From NCBI GenBank assembly GCA_965205595.1, contig CBDBHI010000047.1, positions 1 to 64,000 of the forward strand: a DNA stretch of 64,000 bases, written 5' to 3'. The DNA comes from CATQHP01 sp965205595. Its GTDB lineage: Bacteria > Acidobacteriota > Terriglobia > Bryobacterales > UBA6623. The notes under the pieces are model-generated. The model was not told the origin of the DNA, ran no database searches, and saw only the letters and a list, made by a program, of their open reading frames with translations. Positions 52,785-62,743 of the stretch are shown piece by piece. Made by a program: the position numbers and the translations under genes. Every line of letters starts with the position of its first letter. Within the stretch, counting starts at the first letter, position 1.

Positions 52785-54395
52785 CCTCTTTTCCAATTGA
52801 AAGATGAGCCTGAAGGAGAGAGGCGAAGCAGCTGCGGGTTGAGGGGGATTATAGCGTGAGTTGAGGTCGGCGGCTACAGCTATTTGTGGCTTCGTAGGGC
52901 GGGGTGAGGGGGATTGCATAAGGGGGAAGGGGCGGCAGCCCCAGTCCCCCTTTGCAGCCATCCCAGGCGAGACCCCACGGCCGTCTTCGGACGTGGGCCG
53001 GAGGAGCCGACAACGCCTCGGGTCGGGGCGTTGTCTAGCGCGTGCGCCAGCAGATCGCGAGGTCTTTGCAGACGCGTTGCAGTTCGTTGCGCTGAGCGTC
53101 GAGTTGCTCGGCAAACTCGGTGTCGGAACAAGTGTCCGCTCGCGCTTGGAGCTTCTTGAGCGAGCGATCCGCGCGCAGGCCGCGCTGCTCGGCGGGCAGG
53201 CTGAGCAGCTTTTCCCACGGCGTGCTCCACTCGGCGTACACCTTGCGCAACTTGCCGCGGCGGTCTCGGCGCTCGCTGGCGAAAGCGCATGGGCGATGAA
53301 AATTCAAGTACGGGTTGAGCCACTGGCGGTAGAAGGTGTCGATCGCCTGCGTCGCTTCCGAGGGCAAAAACTGGTAGCCCATCCACTTGCGCACCACCGC
53401 GCCGTTCTTGGTTTCGACCAAGGCATTGTCGTTCGAACGGCGCGCGCGAGACTTCGTAAATTCAATTCGCAACTTCTCGAGCAGTTTAGCGGTTTGATGG
53501 TTGACGAATTCGCTGCCATTGTCGGAGTGAAAGCCGCGAACGATAAATGGAAATTGTTCCAAAAGCCCTTCCAGCAAGGGAATGAGGTGATTTTCGTTGA
53601 TGCGTTGGACGCAGCCGACGGCCTGCCACTGCGTCACTTCGTCGACCACGTTGATGCTGTAGGCGCCTTTTTCACCTTCCTGTTCGGGCGAGTGCACGGT
53701 GTCGATGCGCAGGTAGCCCGGACGTCCTCGCGGCTCGGGTTGGCGGCGTTCGCCGATCGCCACGGGTGTCGGTCGAGTCTTGTCGAGATGCAAACTGTGT
53801 CGCCGGTAGACGGCGCGTTTGCGCAAGTTGTAGAGGTGTCCCACCGACAGTTCGGCAAGGCGTTCGAACTCCTTGCGGTTGTAGATTTGGAACTCGCGCT
53901 GGAGAATGCGACGCGTCGCCGGCCCGGAGAGACGTTGCTGTACTTGGTCGACATGCGCCAGGAGAACGATGTCGGCGCGGCTGTACTTGGTGGGGAAGCG
54001 GCACCTTCGATAGGCTGTCGGCCGAACGCACTTTTCGCGCAAAAACTGCCCGATGAGGCGAGTCAATTGGGCGCGGCTTAAGCCGGTTAGCTTGCTCAGG
54101 AAGCGTCTCAACAATCCTTTAACCGAGCGCTTCTGGTCGGCATAATGATGCCTCTTCAGGACGCCTTCGACGAGCGCGTATTTATCCGCTCGACTTCCGG
54201 CCTGGAACTCGACGGACCCACACCCGTCGAGAAAACTCTCGATCTCATCGAGACTCACTGATTCGGCTTGCTGCACGGCGACTCCCATCGCCCGCAGTTT
54301 GCCTGTTCCTAATCGACCTTGCCCAAATTACCTCCAGGCTCATCTTGTGTTGGAATCACCCCTCCCTTCAGGCTCATCTTGTATTGGACAAGACG
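52785..54395 (-). mobile_element. Insertion sequence copy B
   Basis: Ends CCTCTTTTCCAATT (left) and ATTGGACAAGACG (right), same inverted ends and doubled right-end motif as copy A; 1611 bp against 1609. Flanks aaat and ttagta show no obvious target-site duplication. The sequence beyond its right end is not the rest of the kinase gene, so DNA next to the insertion has been lost or rearranged. Confidence 0.85.
53035..54288 (-). CDS. IS transposase, integrase-core (rve) family, copy B
   Basis: 417 residues, almost identical to copy A with the same DDE residues (RIDTVHS, FHSDNGSEF, NDNALVETKNG). The main differences are clustered near residues 150-170 (KEFERLAELSVGHLYNLRKR, RAVYRRH). Its 3' flank inside the element matches copy C rather than copy A. 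Confidence 0.9.
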   Translation of the reverse strand: MGVAVQQAESVSLDEIESFLDGCGSVEFQAGSRADKYALVEGVLKRHHYADQKRSVKGLLRRFLSKLTGLSRAQLTRLIGQFLREKCVRPTAYRRCRFPTKYSRADIVLLAHVDQVQQRLSGPATRRILQREFQIYNRKEFERLAELSVGHLYNLRKRAVYRRHSLHLDKTRPTPVAIGERRQPEPRGRPGYLRIDTVHSPEQEGEKGAYSINVVDEVTQWQAVGCVQRINENHLIPLLEGLLEQFPFIVRGFHSDNGSEFVNHQTAKLLEKLRIEFTKSRARRSNDNALVETKNGAVVRKWMGYQFLPSEATQAIDTFYRQWLNPYLNFHRPCAFASERRDRRGKLRKVYAEWSTPWEKLLSLPAEQRGLRADRSLKKLQARADTCSDTEFAEQLDAQRNELQRVCKDLAICWRTR

Positions 54396-54460
54396 TTAGT
54401 ACGCGCTAGGCAGCCGAAGCGGCTATAATCAACAGCCTTGTGGCTCTGCAATTGCAACTT

Positions 54461-55936
54461 ATGCGATTTCTACTTACCCTGTGGCTGATAACGGTCACAG
54501 TCGTCGTTGCCGAAAGCCGGACAAATGTCGTCCTGATCCTGACCGATAACCACGGCGCTTGGACACTCGGCTGCTACGGCAACCGCGACGTCCGGACGCC
54601 CAATATCGACCGCCTTGCCGCCGAAGGCATGTTATTTGAGCGCGCTTTCGCAAACAACGCAGTCTGCTCCCCCACGCGCGCCAGCTTGCTGACCGGGCTC
54701 ATGCCTTCCCAACACGGGGTGCATCGTTATCTCGGCGCCGGTGCGGCCCAGGTGGGCTCCGAAGCCTACAACATGCTCGAGGAGTTCGACACCTTGCCGA
54801 GCATTCTCGTCGACGCGGGCTATGTAGCCGGCTTGAGCGGCAAATGGCATCTCGGGGGCAACGAGCATCCCTGGGAGGGCTTCACCTATTGGGTTACAAA
54901 GCCTCACGGACACAGTCTCGGCTTCTACGACCAGGAGATCATAGAAAATGGGGAAACCCGCAACGAGCCGGCCTATCTGACGGACTTCTGGACGGATCAC
55001 GGAATCCGCTTCATCGAGGCAAACAAGCAGCGGCCATTCTTTCTCTACCTGGCTTATAACGGTCCGTACGGGCTCGGCCAAGCGATGCGCGAACCGATCC
55101 GCAACCGGCACGCCACATACTACCGCAATCATCCGCTGGCATCGTTTCCCCGCGATGTGCCACATCCCTGGAACTTCAACTACGCCGACTGGCTCCACGA
55201 TATCGAGGTGCGTCGTAAGTACGCCGCCGAAATCAGCGGCATCGATGACGGGGTCGGCCGGATTCTCGACACGCTGGAGCAGCTGGGCTTAACGCAAAGC
55301 ACGCTGGTTGTTTTTCTGGCCGACCAAGGTCTGGCGGCCGGTCACAGCGGCTTCTGGGGCATGGGAGATCACACGCGTCCGCTTACAGCATTCGATTGGA
55401 CGATGTCGATTCCGATGATTTTTCGACACAGCGGCGTTATCCCAGCGGGGCGGCGAGAGGACATGCTGGTCGCCAACTATGACGTACTGCCCACGGTGCT
55501 TGAGCACATCGGACTCGCCTCACGAGTCCCCGAACGGCCTGCTCTGCCTGGACGCAGCTTCAGCCGGATGCTCCAAGGTGAGACGCCAGGGGATTGGGAG
55601 AGCGCCGTCTTCTACGAGTTCGAGAATGTACGGGCGATCCGCACGGCCGAGGCGAAATACGTGGAGCGAATCCATCAGCGGCCAAACGAGCTGTACCTGC
55701 TCGCGTCGGACGCCGGTGAAAGGCTCAACCGCTCGGGCGACCCGATTCTGACTGAAGTGGAACGGCGGCTTCGCGACCGTCTCCACGATTTCTTTGATCG
55801 TTACGCCGATCCGAAGTGGGATCTTTGGAAAGGCGGACGGTCAAAGACCGACCTGATTACGGCGCGCTTCTTCGGAATCAAGAACCCCTATCGCCCCGCG
55901 AGCTATGAGCCGAGTGAGGGCGAAGGCAAGCGCTAG
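54461..55936 (+). CDS. Sulfatase, exported
   Basis: 491 residues from the ATG at 54461 with a signal peptide (FLLTLWLITVTVVVAES). NVVLILTDNHGAWTLGCYG gives the metal-binding site (here DN instead of DD), CSPTRASLLTGLMPSQHG the formylglycine motif CxPTR, and FLADQGLAAGHSGFWGMGD the second metal and substrate residues. The C-terminal part (ARFFGIKNPYRP) is extended. It starts 66 bp after copy B, so its promoter may lie in or next to the element. Confidence 0.9.
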   Translation: MRFLLTLWLITVTVVVAESRTNVVLILTDNHGAWTLGCYGNRDVRTPNIDRLAAEGMLFERAFANNAVCSPTRASLLTGLMPSQHGVHRYLGAGAAQVGSEAYNMLEEFDTLPSILVDAGYVAGLSGKWHLGGNEHPWEGFTYWVTKPHGHSLGFYDQEIIENGETRNEPAYLTDFWTDHGIRFIEANKQRPFFLYLAYNGPYGLGQAMREPIRNRHATYYRNHPLASFPRDVPHPWNFNYADWLHDIEVRRKYAAEISGIDDGVGRILDTLEQLGLTQSTLVVFLADQGLAAGHSGFWGMGDHTRPLTAFDWTMSIPMIFRHSGVIPAGRREDMLVANYDVLPTVLEHIGLASRVPERPALPGRSFSRMLQGETPGDWESAVFYEFENVRAIRTAEAKYVERIHQRPNELYLLASDAGERLNRSGDPILTEVERRLRDRLHDFFDRYADPKWDLWKGGRSKTDLITARFFGIKNPYRPASYEPSEGEGKR

Positions 55937-56221
55937 TCCGCTGGCCACCGGGCGCGCGATTCAACTGAGTGTTGAATCGCCCGAGACGGCCTGGGCTGCT
56001 GTCCTCTATACAGCGGTCTAAGTCTGGTTCGGTTCGCGAAGCCCCAACCGTCAGGGCTAAATTGCTTTGTGCCTTGGGCAAATGATCAAAAGATCTTGGA
56101 AGACTCTCAGGGTCGGAGATCCAGACTCTGACTCGTCGGGATCGAGGCATCGAAGGGCGCTAGGATCTGAGGAAGCGGTCTCTCTTGTTAAGGCCACGCC
56201 ACGCGGTAAGGCGATAGTACG

Positions 56222-56605
56222 TTGCGAATCCCGTTCTCGTTAGTCTTCGCAACAGCGTGTTCAATCTACGGGTGCAACGAACTCCCTCGCCACGATAACT
56301 TCGCAGTGGGAATGGAGCGGGCGACGGTCCTTGAGCGGTTTGGGCAACCACTCCGTTCCCAAGATATACGAAAGACCGGTGAGTCGGTATGGGGACCCAT
56401 CGAAGAATTCTGGCCTCGCGTGCCAGTGGGGAGCAACGTCGAGATCTGCTCCTACCGTACTACTCAGGAATGGGCGGTGGGTAGCGGGAATCGAGTAAGC
56501 GGCTCGACCGAGCTCTACTTTGTAGGTGGTTCCAACAAGGTGTCTGGGCTCGGCTTCGCACCCGATGGAGTCGTCTTTGAAGCGGCCGAGGCGCCATCGC
56601 GCTAG
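56222..56605 (+). CDS. Small lipoprotein, SmpA/OmlA-like
   Basis: 127 residues from a TTG; signal with lipobox SIYGCNELP. The body starts NFAVGMERATVLERFGQPLR, a helix-turn and Gly-Pro loop seen in BamE/SmpA-like beta-alpha folds, and ends in beta-strands (STELYFVGGSNKVSGLGFA). No BamE role is implied; many unrelated lipoproteins share this fold. A start at TTG is uncertain. Confidence 0.6.
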   Translation: MRIPFSLVFATACSIYGCNELPRHDNFAVGMERATVLERFGQPLRSQDIRKTGESVWGPIEEFWPRVPVGSNVEICSYRTTQEWAVGSGNRVSGSTELYFVGGSNKVSGLGFAPDGVVFEAAEAPSR

Positions 56606-56945
56606 CCGGAGGAAACGCCGCCGAAGAGACCGCGAGCTCGGGCGGCAAGGCGGAGACCAGCACTGCAGGGAACGGCATATGTGCGGCCCACTCCTACGTT
56701 CCTGCCAGCGACCGATGGTAGCGTGTGTAAGATCCCTAAATCCCTTCTGCTCAACGCGAAGACGCCCATCAGAACGTGAGCCGAAGAAAGTCCGAACGGG
56801 CCAAATCCTTCCTTGTCGGCTACTGGAGATCTAGTGGGTAAATCTATCCTGCTCGCCACGTTGTGGCGCCTCAAACCATAAGATCGACACGCTTTATCTC
56901 GCACATTTGCATGGAATTCATACAGCATGGGATGCAATAATCTGT
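56606..56945. other. Intergenic, no gene recognised
   Basis: About 340 bp between the lipoprotein and the NHL gene. The open frames on both strands lack protein-like character. It should hold the NHL gene promoter. Confidence 0.4.
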
Positions 56946-57407
56946 GTGCGGAAACATCCTGTGGCACTCTGGTGGCAATTATTGCTCCTGGTACTGATCA
57001 CTGTCCCGGCGACACTAGGTCAGCAGGTCTGCACGATCGACACTATCGCCGGCGGCGGCAAAACGGTTTTTGGGGACGGCGGGCCGGTAACAGCGGCGGA
57101 GCTGTTTTTTCCGAGAGACGTGAGAATAGCGCCCGACGGCGCTCTTTGGATCTCGGATTTCTATCACGACGTGATTCGTCGAATTGGCTCCGACGGGATC
57201 ATTCATACCGTCGTGGGGAGTGGGGTTCGAGGCTACTCGGGGGACGGCGGTCCGGCCGTACAGGCTGAGCTCGACGGTCCGGACTCACTGGCGTTTGCCC
57301 CGGATGGATCGTTGTACTTCTACGACTCGGGCAATCTTCGAATTCGACGGGTTGGCACCGACGGCCGCATTGAAACCGTGCTCGGCAGCGGAAGCTCTGA
57401 GTTCGAC
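56946..57407 (+). pseudogene. NHL-repeat/TIGR03437 protein, 5' part (split by insertion sequence copy C)
   Basis: From a GTG at 56946: signal peptide (WWQLLLLVLITVPATLGQ), then NHL propeller units TIAGGGKTVFGDGGPVTAAE, PRDVRIAPDGALWISDFYHD, VVGSGVRGYSGDGGPAVQAE and SLYFYDSGNLRIRRVGTDG. Continuation is at 60438 after 3 kb of inserted DNA. Keeping one additional base (the C at 57408) joins the frames as ...SSEFDPSALES. Confidence 0.85.
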
Positions 57408-57477
57408 CGTCTTGTCCAATACAAGATGAGCCTGACGGGGATCCGTTGGGTGGTCAGGAACAGAGCAGCTGCGGGCG

Positions 57478-57762
57478 ATGGGAGTCGCCGTGCAGCAAGC
57501 CGAATCGCTGAGTCTGGAGCAGATCGAGTGTTTTCTCGACGGGTGCCAATCCGTCGCCTTCGAGGGCGGCAATCGAAGCGACAAATATGCGCTCGTCGAA
57601 AGCGTCTTGAAGCGGCATCACTATGCCGACCAGAAGCGCTCCGTCAAGGGTCTCCTGCGGCGTTATCTCGCTAAGCTCACGGGCTTAAGCCGCGCGCAAC
57701 TCACCCGCCTGATCGGACAGTTCTTGCACACGCGTTGCGTCCGTCCGAGGGCCTATCGGCGG
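57478..57762 (+). pseudogene. Copy C transposase, 5' part
   Basis: 95 codons up to CVRPRAYRR, where the IS256-family element enters. In this stretch copy C differs from copy A at 17 positions (for example SLSLEQIECF against SVSLDEIESF), far more than in its 3' part. Confidence 0.85.
57753..57762 (+). repeat. Target-site duplication of the IS256-family element (left)
   Basis: CTATCGGCGG, repeated at 59209-59218. Removing one copy plus the element restores a 417-codon transposase frame, equal to copies A and B. Confidence 0.8.
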
Positions 57763-59208
57763 AAATTGTCCCGAGCTCAGTTGGGGGATAAAGGGCCGGC
57801 GGTTCTCAAGCTTGGTTCTCTGGGAGAATCGAGCAAATCTTTAACCACAAAGGAGAACCGCCGTGAAGAAACCGTATCACATTCTTGATTCCGCCAAGCA
57901 GCAGCGGCTGAGGCCCGAGGAGCTCACGCGTCTGCTCAGCCAAAACGCGCAGCTCATGCTGCCCCTCGTCGAACTCATCGAACAATGCCAGGGAGCCGTC
58001 GACGAGGTCATCGACGTCACCGGCCGCGCCGCCATCCAAGCCGTGCTCGAACTCTCTGCCCAGCAGGTCACCGGAGGCGAACTCGCCCAACCCGGCAAGA
58101 AGCGCGACGGCGACGTGCTGCGCTGGGGACGGCAATCGGGCCGCGTGAATCTAAGCGATCGCAAGCTGCGGGTGGCCAAGCCGCGCTTGCGCAAACGCTC
58201 CGGCGGCGAGGTCAAAGTGCCCGCCTACGAATCCCTGCAAGACGACGAGCGGCTAGGCTCGCGCATGCTGGATATCTTGATGAAAGGCGTCTCGACGCGT
58301 CAGTATGCGGGAGTAATCGGCGAAATGGCCGACACCGTCGGCGTGTCTAAATCGGCGATAAGTCGCGACACCATCGAGGCTGCGGAAAAGAAAATCGACG
58401 AACTATTCGCGCGCCGTTTCGATGACGTGGACTTGCTGGTGATCTACGTGGACGGCCTGATTTTCTCGGGACACACGGTTTTAGCGGCCGTGGGGGTGGA
58501 CGCGGAAGGGAACAAGCACGTACTGGGCTTGCAACACGCGGCGACGGAGAACGCGGCGGCGGCCGAGGACCTGTTGACAGGCTTGGTCGAGCGTGGAGTC
58601 TCGCCCGCGAAAAAGAGGCTTTTTGTACTCGATGGATCGAAGGCTTTACGCGCGGCAGTGCACAAAATCTTTGGTGACGCCCCGGTGCAGCGTTGTCGCG
58701 CCCACAAGCTGCGCAACGTTCTCGACAGGCTGCCGAAGGCCGAACAGGATCAGGCCAAAGCGGCAATCCGCGCGGCCTGGCGGCTCGAAGCCAAGGACGG
58801 TCAAGCGCGGCTCAAGAAGCTGGCCGAATGGTACGCGGGCGACTGGCCCGAGGCGGCGGCGAGTTTGCGCGAGGGTCTCGAGGAGTGTTTCACGATCAAT
58901 CGCCTGGGATTGCCGCCGTCGTTGCATCGTTGTCTGGCGACGACCAACATCGTCGAGAGTCCGAACGCCGGCGTGCGGCGGAGGACACGTCGCGTGACGC
59001 GCTGGAAGGATGCTTCGATGGTGCGCCGTTGGGCGGCGGCGGCATTCCTGGATACCGAGAAAAACTTCCGCAAGATCATGGGCTATAAGGATCTCTGGAT
59101 GCTCGAAGCCGTCCTCAATCCAACCGACTCCGCCGAACCGAAAGTCGCCTAGTACAATGCCCCTCTACACCGCCGCTCCTCAACCCTCAACTACGACTGG
59201 GACTAGCT
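57763..59208 (+). mobile_element. IS256-family element inside copy C
   Basis: About 1446 bp. Imperfect inverted ends: AAATTGTCCCGAGCTCAGTTG on the left and, inward from the right, AGCTAGTCCCAGTCGTAGTTG. Flanked by the 10-bp CTATCGGCGG duplication (IS256 elements usually make 8-9 bp, so one base may belong to the end). Carries one complete mutator-type transposase. Confidence 0.85.
57863..59152 (+). CDS. IS256 (mutator) family transposase
   Basis: 429 residues, intact; start preceded by AAAGGAGAACCGCC. Family motifs: VIYVDGLIFSGHTVLAAVGV (first Asp), RLFVLDGSKALRAAVHKIFG (second Asp), QRCRAHKLRNVLDRLP, and TTNIVESPNAGVRRRTRRV with the catalytic Glu and the signature C-terminal RW. It could still be active. 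Confidence 0.92.
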   Translation: MKKPYHILDSAKQQRLRPEELTRLLSQNAQLMLPLVELIEQCQGAVDEVIDVTGRAAIQAVLELSAQQVTGGELAQPGKKRDGDVLRWGRQSGRVNLSDRKLRVAKPRLRKRSGGEVKVPAYESLQDDERLGSRMLDILMKGVSTRQYAGVIGEMADTVGVSKSAISRDTIEAAEKKIDELFARRFDDVDLLVIYVDGLIFSGHTVLAAVGVDAEGNKHVLGLQHAATENAAAAEDLLTGLVERGVSPAKKRLFVLDGSKALRAAVHKIFGDAPVQRCRAHKLRNVLDRLPKAEQDQAKAAIRAAWRLEAKDGQARLKKLAEWYAGDWPEAAASLREGLEECFTINRLGLPPSLHRCLATTNIVESPNAGVRRRTRRVTRWKDASMVRRWAAAAFLDTEKNFRKIMGYKDLWMLEAVLNPTDSAEPKVA

Positions 59209-59218
59209 CTATCGGCGG
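59209..59218 (+). repeat. Target-site duplication of the IS256-family element (right)
   Basis: CTATCGGCGG, matching 57753-57762. Confidence 0.8.
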
Positions 59219-60187
59219 CGCCGTTTTCCCAGCAAGTACACACGCGCCGACAGCGTCTTACTGGCGCACGTCGATCGAGTTCATCAGCGCCTCTCGGGGC
59301 CGGCCACCCGCCGCATTCTCCAACGCGAGTTCCAGATCTACGGCCGCAAAGAGTTTCGACGCCTGGCCGAATTGTCCGTGGGCCAGCTGTACAACTTGCG
59401 AAAAAGAGCCGTCTACCAACGTCACAGTTTGCATCTCGACAAGACCCGTCCCACGCCCGTTGCGATCGGCGAACGCCGCCAACCCGAGCCGCGAGGACGT
59501 CCGGGCTACCTGCGCATCGACACCGTGCACTCGCCCGAACAGGAAGGTGAAAAAGGCGCCTACAGCATCAACGTGGTCGACGAAGTGACGCAGTGGCAGG
59601 CCGTCGGCTGCGTCCAACGCATCAACGAAAATCACCTCATTCCCTTGCTGGAAGGCCTTTTGGAACAATTTCCATTTATCGTTCGCGGCTTTCACTCCGA
59701 CAATGGCAGCGAATTCGTCAACCATCAAACCGCTAAACTGCTCGAGAAGTTGCGAATTGAATTTACGAAGTCTCGCGCGCGCCGTTCGAACGACAATGCC
59801 TTGGTCGAAACCAAGAACGGCGCGGTGGTGCGCAAGTGGATGGGCTACCAGTTTTTGCCCTCGGAAGCGACGCAGGCGATCGACACCTTCTACCGCCAGT
59901 GGCTCAACCCGTACTTGAATTTTCATCGCCCATGCGCTTTCGCCAGCGAGCGCCGAGACCGCCGCGGCAAGTTGCGCAAGGTGTACGCCGAGTGGAGCAC
60001 GCCGTGGGAAAAGCTGCTCAGCCTGCCCGCCGAGCAGCGCGGCCTGCGCGCGGATCGCTCGCTCAAGAAGCTCCAAGCGCGAGCGGACACTTGTTCCGAC
60101 ACCGAGTTTGCCGAGCAACTCGACGCTCAGCGCAACGAACTGCAACGCGTCTGCAAAGACCTCGCGATCTGCTGGCGCACGCGCTAG
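59209..60187 (+). pseudogene. Copy C transposase, 3' part
   Basis: Resumes at YRRRRFPSKYTRADSV. Up to about 59370 it has scattered differences from A and B, then becomes almost identical to them, with all DDE residues (RIDTVHS, FHSDNGSEF, VETKNG). An ATG-initiated product from the internal start at 59372 would contain the catalytic core only. Confidence 0.85.
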
Positions 60188-60437
60188 ACAACGCCCCGAC
60201 CCGAGGCGTTGTCGGCTCCTCCGGCCCACGTCCGAAGACGGCCGTGGGGTCTCGCCTGGGATGGCTGCAAAGGGGGATTGGGGCTGCCGCCCCTTCCCCC
60301 TTATGCAATCCCCCTCACCCCGCCCTACGAAGCCACAAATAGCTGTAGCCGCCGACCTCAACTCACGCTATAATCCCCCTCAACCCGCAGCTGCTTCGCC
60401 TCTCTCCTTCAGGCTCATCTTTCAATTGGAAAAGAGG

Positions 60438-62743
60438 CCTCCGCGCTCGAAAGCGCGTTGTCTGGCACTGTCCGTCTCGCAGTCGATCCATCGGGGACTC
60501 TGATCCTTAGCGTTAGCGAGTTTCACCGAATACGGCGTCTCGCGGTCGACGGGCGAGTTACGACGATCGCCGGCGATACGCAGCCTCGCTTTCCATCCCG
60601 AGGGATCTCGACCGGCGATGGCGGACCCGCTGTCGAAGCGGATCTCGCCCAACCGACAGATGTCGCTGTAGGTCCTGACGGCTCAATCTTCTTTACGGAA
60701 GGAAACGGGCGGATACGCCAAATTTCGCCGGATGGAATTGTCGACACCTACATAGCACCTGGGTCGGGCGGCGCAGACGGCACATTTAGGGAAGACTTAC
60801 GTGAGCGCGCGAACGAAATCGAAGTTGACCAAATGGGTCGAGTGTACTGGGAAAACCAAGCCAAAATTCGTCGCTTGAGTACCGACGAGACAGTCGAAAC
60901 GGTCGCGGAACCGGGGTTGTTCTTTGCTCTGTCAGTGCAAACTGAATCGACCGTCTACGCGATTCGAGGCGAACACCTTTGGCATGTTTCCGACGGACAG
61001 TTGGCCTCGGTAGCCGGAGTCGGGCGCGGAAAGGGAAGAGGTGATGGCGGACCCGCCATCGAAGCCAGGTTTGCTAGCGTCCAGATGGCTGTCCCCGGTA
61101 GGTCTGGCGAACTCTACGTATATGACGCTTTCCTCAATAGAATTCGAGTGATCGATACCGACGGAGTAATCCACAATTTTGCCGGAAACGGCGAGTCTTT
61201 GCCAACGCGGTTGACAGGGTCCGCCTTGGAAGCGCAGTTCCAGTTTGTCAGTGACATTGCGGTGGACTCGACAAACAGGTTACTTATCGCTGACTCGCAG
61301 GGCTGGCTAGGACGGGTCGAAAATGATGGCGCTCTTTCGACGCTGGTGCCCCGCCACGGGTCTTGTTCCTTAACATGCGGGGACGGGGGGCCGTCGACAG
61401 AGTCTCGAGTGCCGGAGCTCCAGGACATCGCGGCTGATGGCCTTGGGAATATCTACGCCGTAAACCGCCGCCGCGACTTCCGTCCGGAGATCTGGTTACG
61501 GCGGATTCGACCCGACGGCGTTATTGAGACGCCTTCGCCAATTCTTCCGGATGGGTCTCGGGCGGAACAAGTTCTCGCAATCGCTGTTGATTCGCAAGAC
61601 AACCTAGTCGTGGCGATGCGGTCGGGATCGTCGGCCGCCACGTACTGGCGTTATCATCCCGACACGGGCTGGGAACCGAGGCTTGAATTGGCTTCCCGCT
61701 TACTGAGCCAGCCGGCGCACTGCGGACTTGACACGAGCGGAAACATCTTCGTTTCCGAGCGGTTTCTCGGCCCACGGTTCCGAGTGATGACACCTGAAGG
61801 CAACGTCGCGACGGTCGCCGGTGGACAAATGCTAGGCGATGCGGGAGACGGTGGGCCGGCGGGAGCTGCGCTGATTTCGCGTGTCCGAGATCTGGACGTA
61901 GACCAATTCGACAACGTCATTTTCGTCGATGGCGACAACAGACGGGTCCGCGCCGTGCGGGACGCTTCGAGCTGTCCAATTCCACCGCGACCAGTGCTTG
62001 CTGGGGGCTCGACCGGACTGGTCAACGGAGCCGCCTTTACAAGAGACCTGGCGCCTGGAACTATTTTTTCGGCCTTTGGCCATCATCTAGGACCAGATGA
62101 TCTTGTCGTCGCCGAAATGAGCGGCGGGAAGTTCCCAACGGAACTGGGTGGAACGCGCGTCAAGATCGATGGAATACCGGTTCCCTTAATCTTTGTCTCG
62201 AAGAGCCAGCTAAACGGCATCGTTCCGGCGGGTGCGACGATCTCACTTCGGCTGGCGCCCGGCGGCGGCTTCGACCAAATCGAGTCCCCTCCGCTTTCAC
62301 TCGAGTTCGGCGGTTTTACAAATGAGCCTACTCGTGTCCGAATCCTCGACGCAGCTCCTGGGCTCTTTTCGCTAGACTCTCCGGGCAGCGGCCAAGGCGC
62401 AATTCTAAATCAAGATGGCACCATCAATGGGGTGTTAAATCCAGCCGCACCCGGCTCTGTAGTGGTGATGTTTGGAACGGGCGCTGGTGTTATGGACCCA
62501 CCGTCGGTCGATGGCGAACTGGCCTCGCCGCCACTCTCCAGACCGATTCTCTCAGTGGAGGTTGAATTTGACGGCCAGCTGGCCGATGTCTTGTACGCAG
62601 GTGACGCTCCTGGGCTCGTTAGGGGCGTACTGCAAGTGAATGCGCGCATTCCGGCTGATCCATTCCGGCGAGGCGCAGTGCCGATTCTCCTCAGAGTCGG
62701 ACGGCACGAGAGAAGTAACGTGTTCGTAATCCTCGGAGAGTGA
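60438..62743 (+). pseudogene. NHL-repeat/TIGR03437 protein, 3' part
   Basis: Continues the propeller (RLAVDPSGTLILSVSEFHRI, STGDGGPAVEADLAQPTDVA, VGPDGSIFFTEGNGRIRQIS, DIAADGLGNIYAVNRRRDF) and ends with a TIGR03437 module (LVNGAAFTRDLAPGTIFSAF, LIFVSKSQLNGIVPAG, GSVVVMFGTGAGVMDPP, VLYAGDAPGLVRGVLQVNAR). Together with the 5' part this would be about 920 residues, an extracellular propeller protein. Its TGA abuts the ATG of the next gene. Confidence 0.85.

Larger units (their letters stand above)
57408..60437 (+). mobile_element. Insertion sequence copy C carrying a nested IS256-family element
   Basis: Outer ends CGTCTTGTCCAATACAAGAT and ATTGGAAAAGAGG match copies A and B. Removing the inner element plus one target duplication (1456 bp) leaves 1574 bp, 35-37 bp shorter than A and B, which is explained by a single rather than doubled terminal motif at the transposase-start end. 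Orientation is opposite to A and B. It disrupts the NHL gene. Confidence 0.88.
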
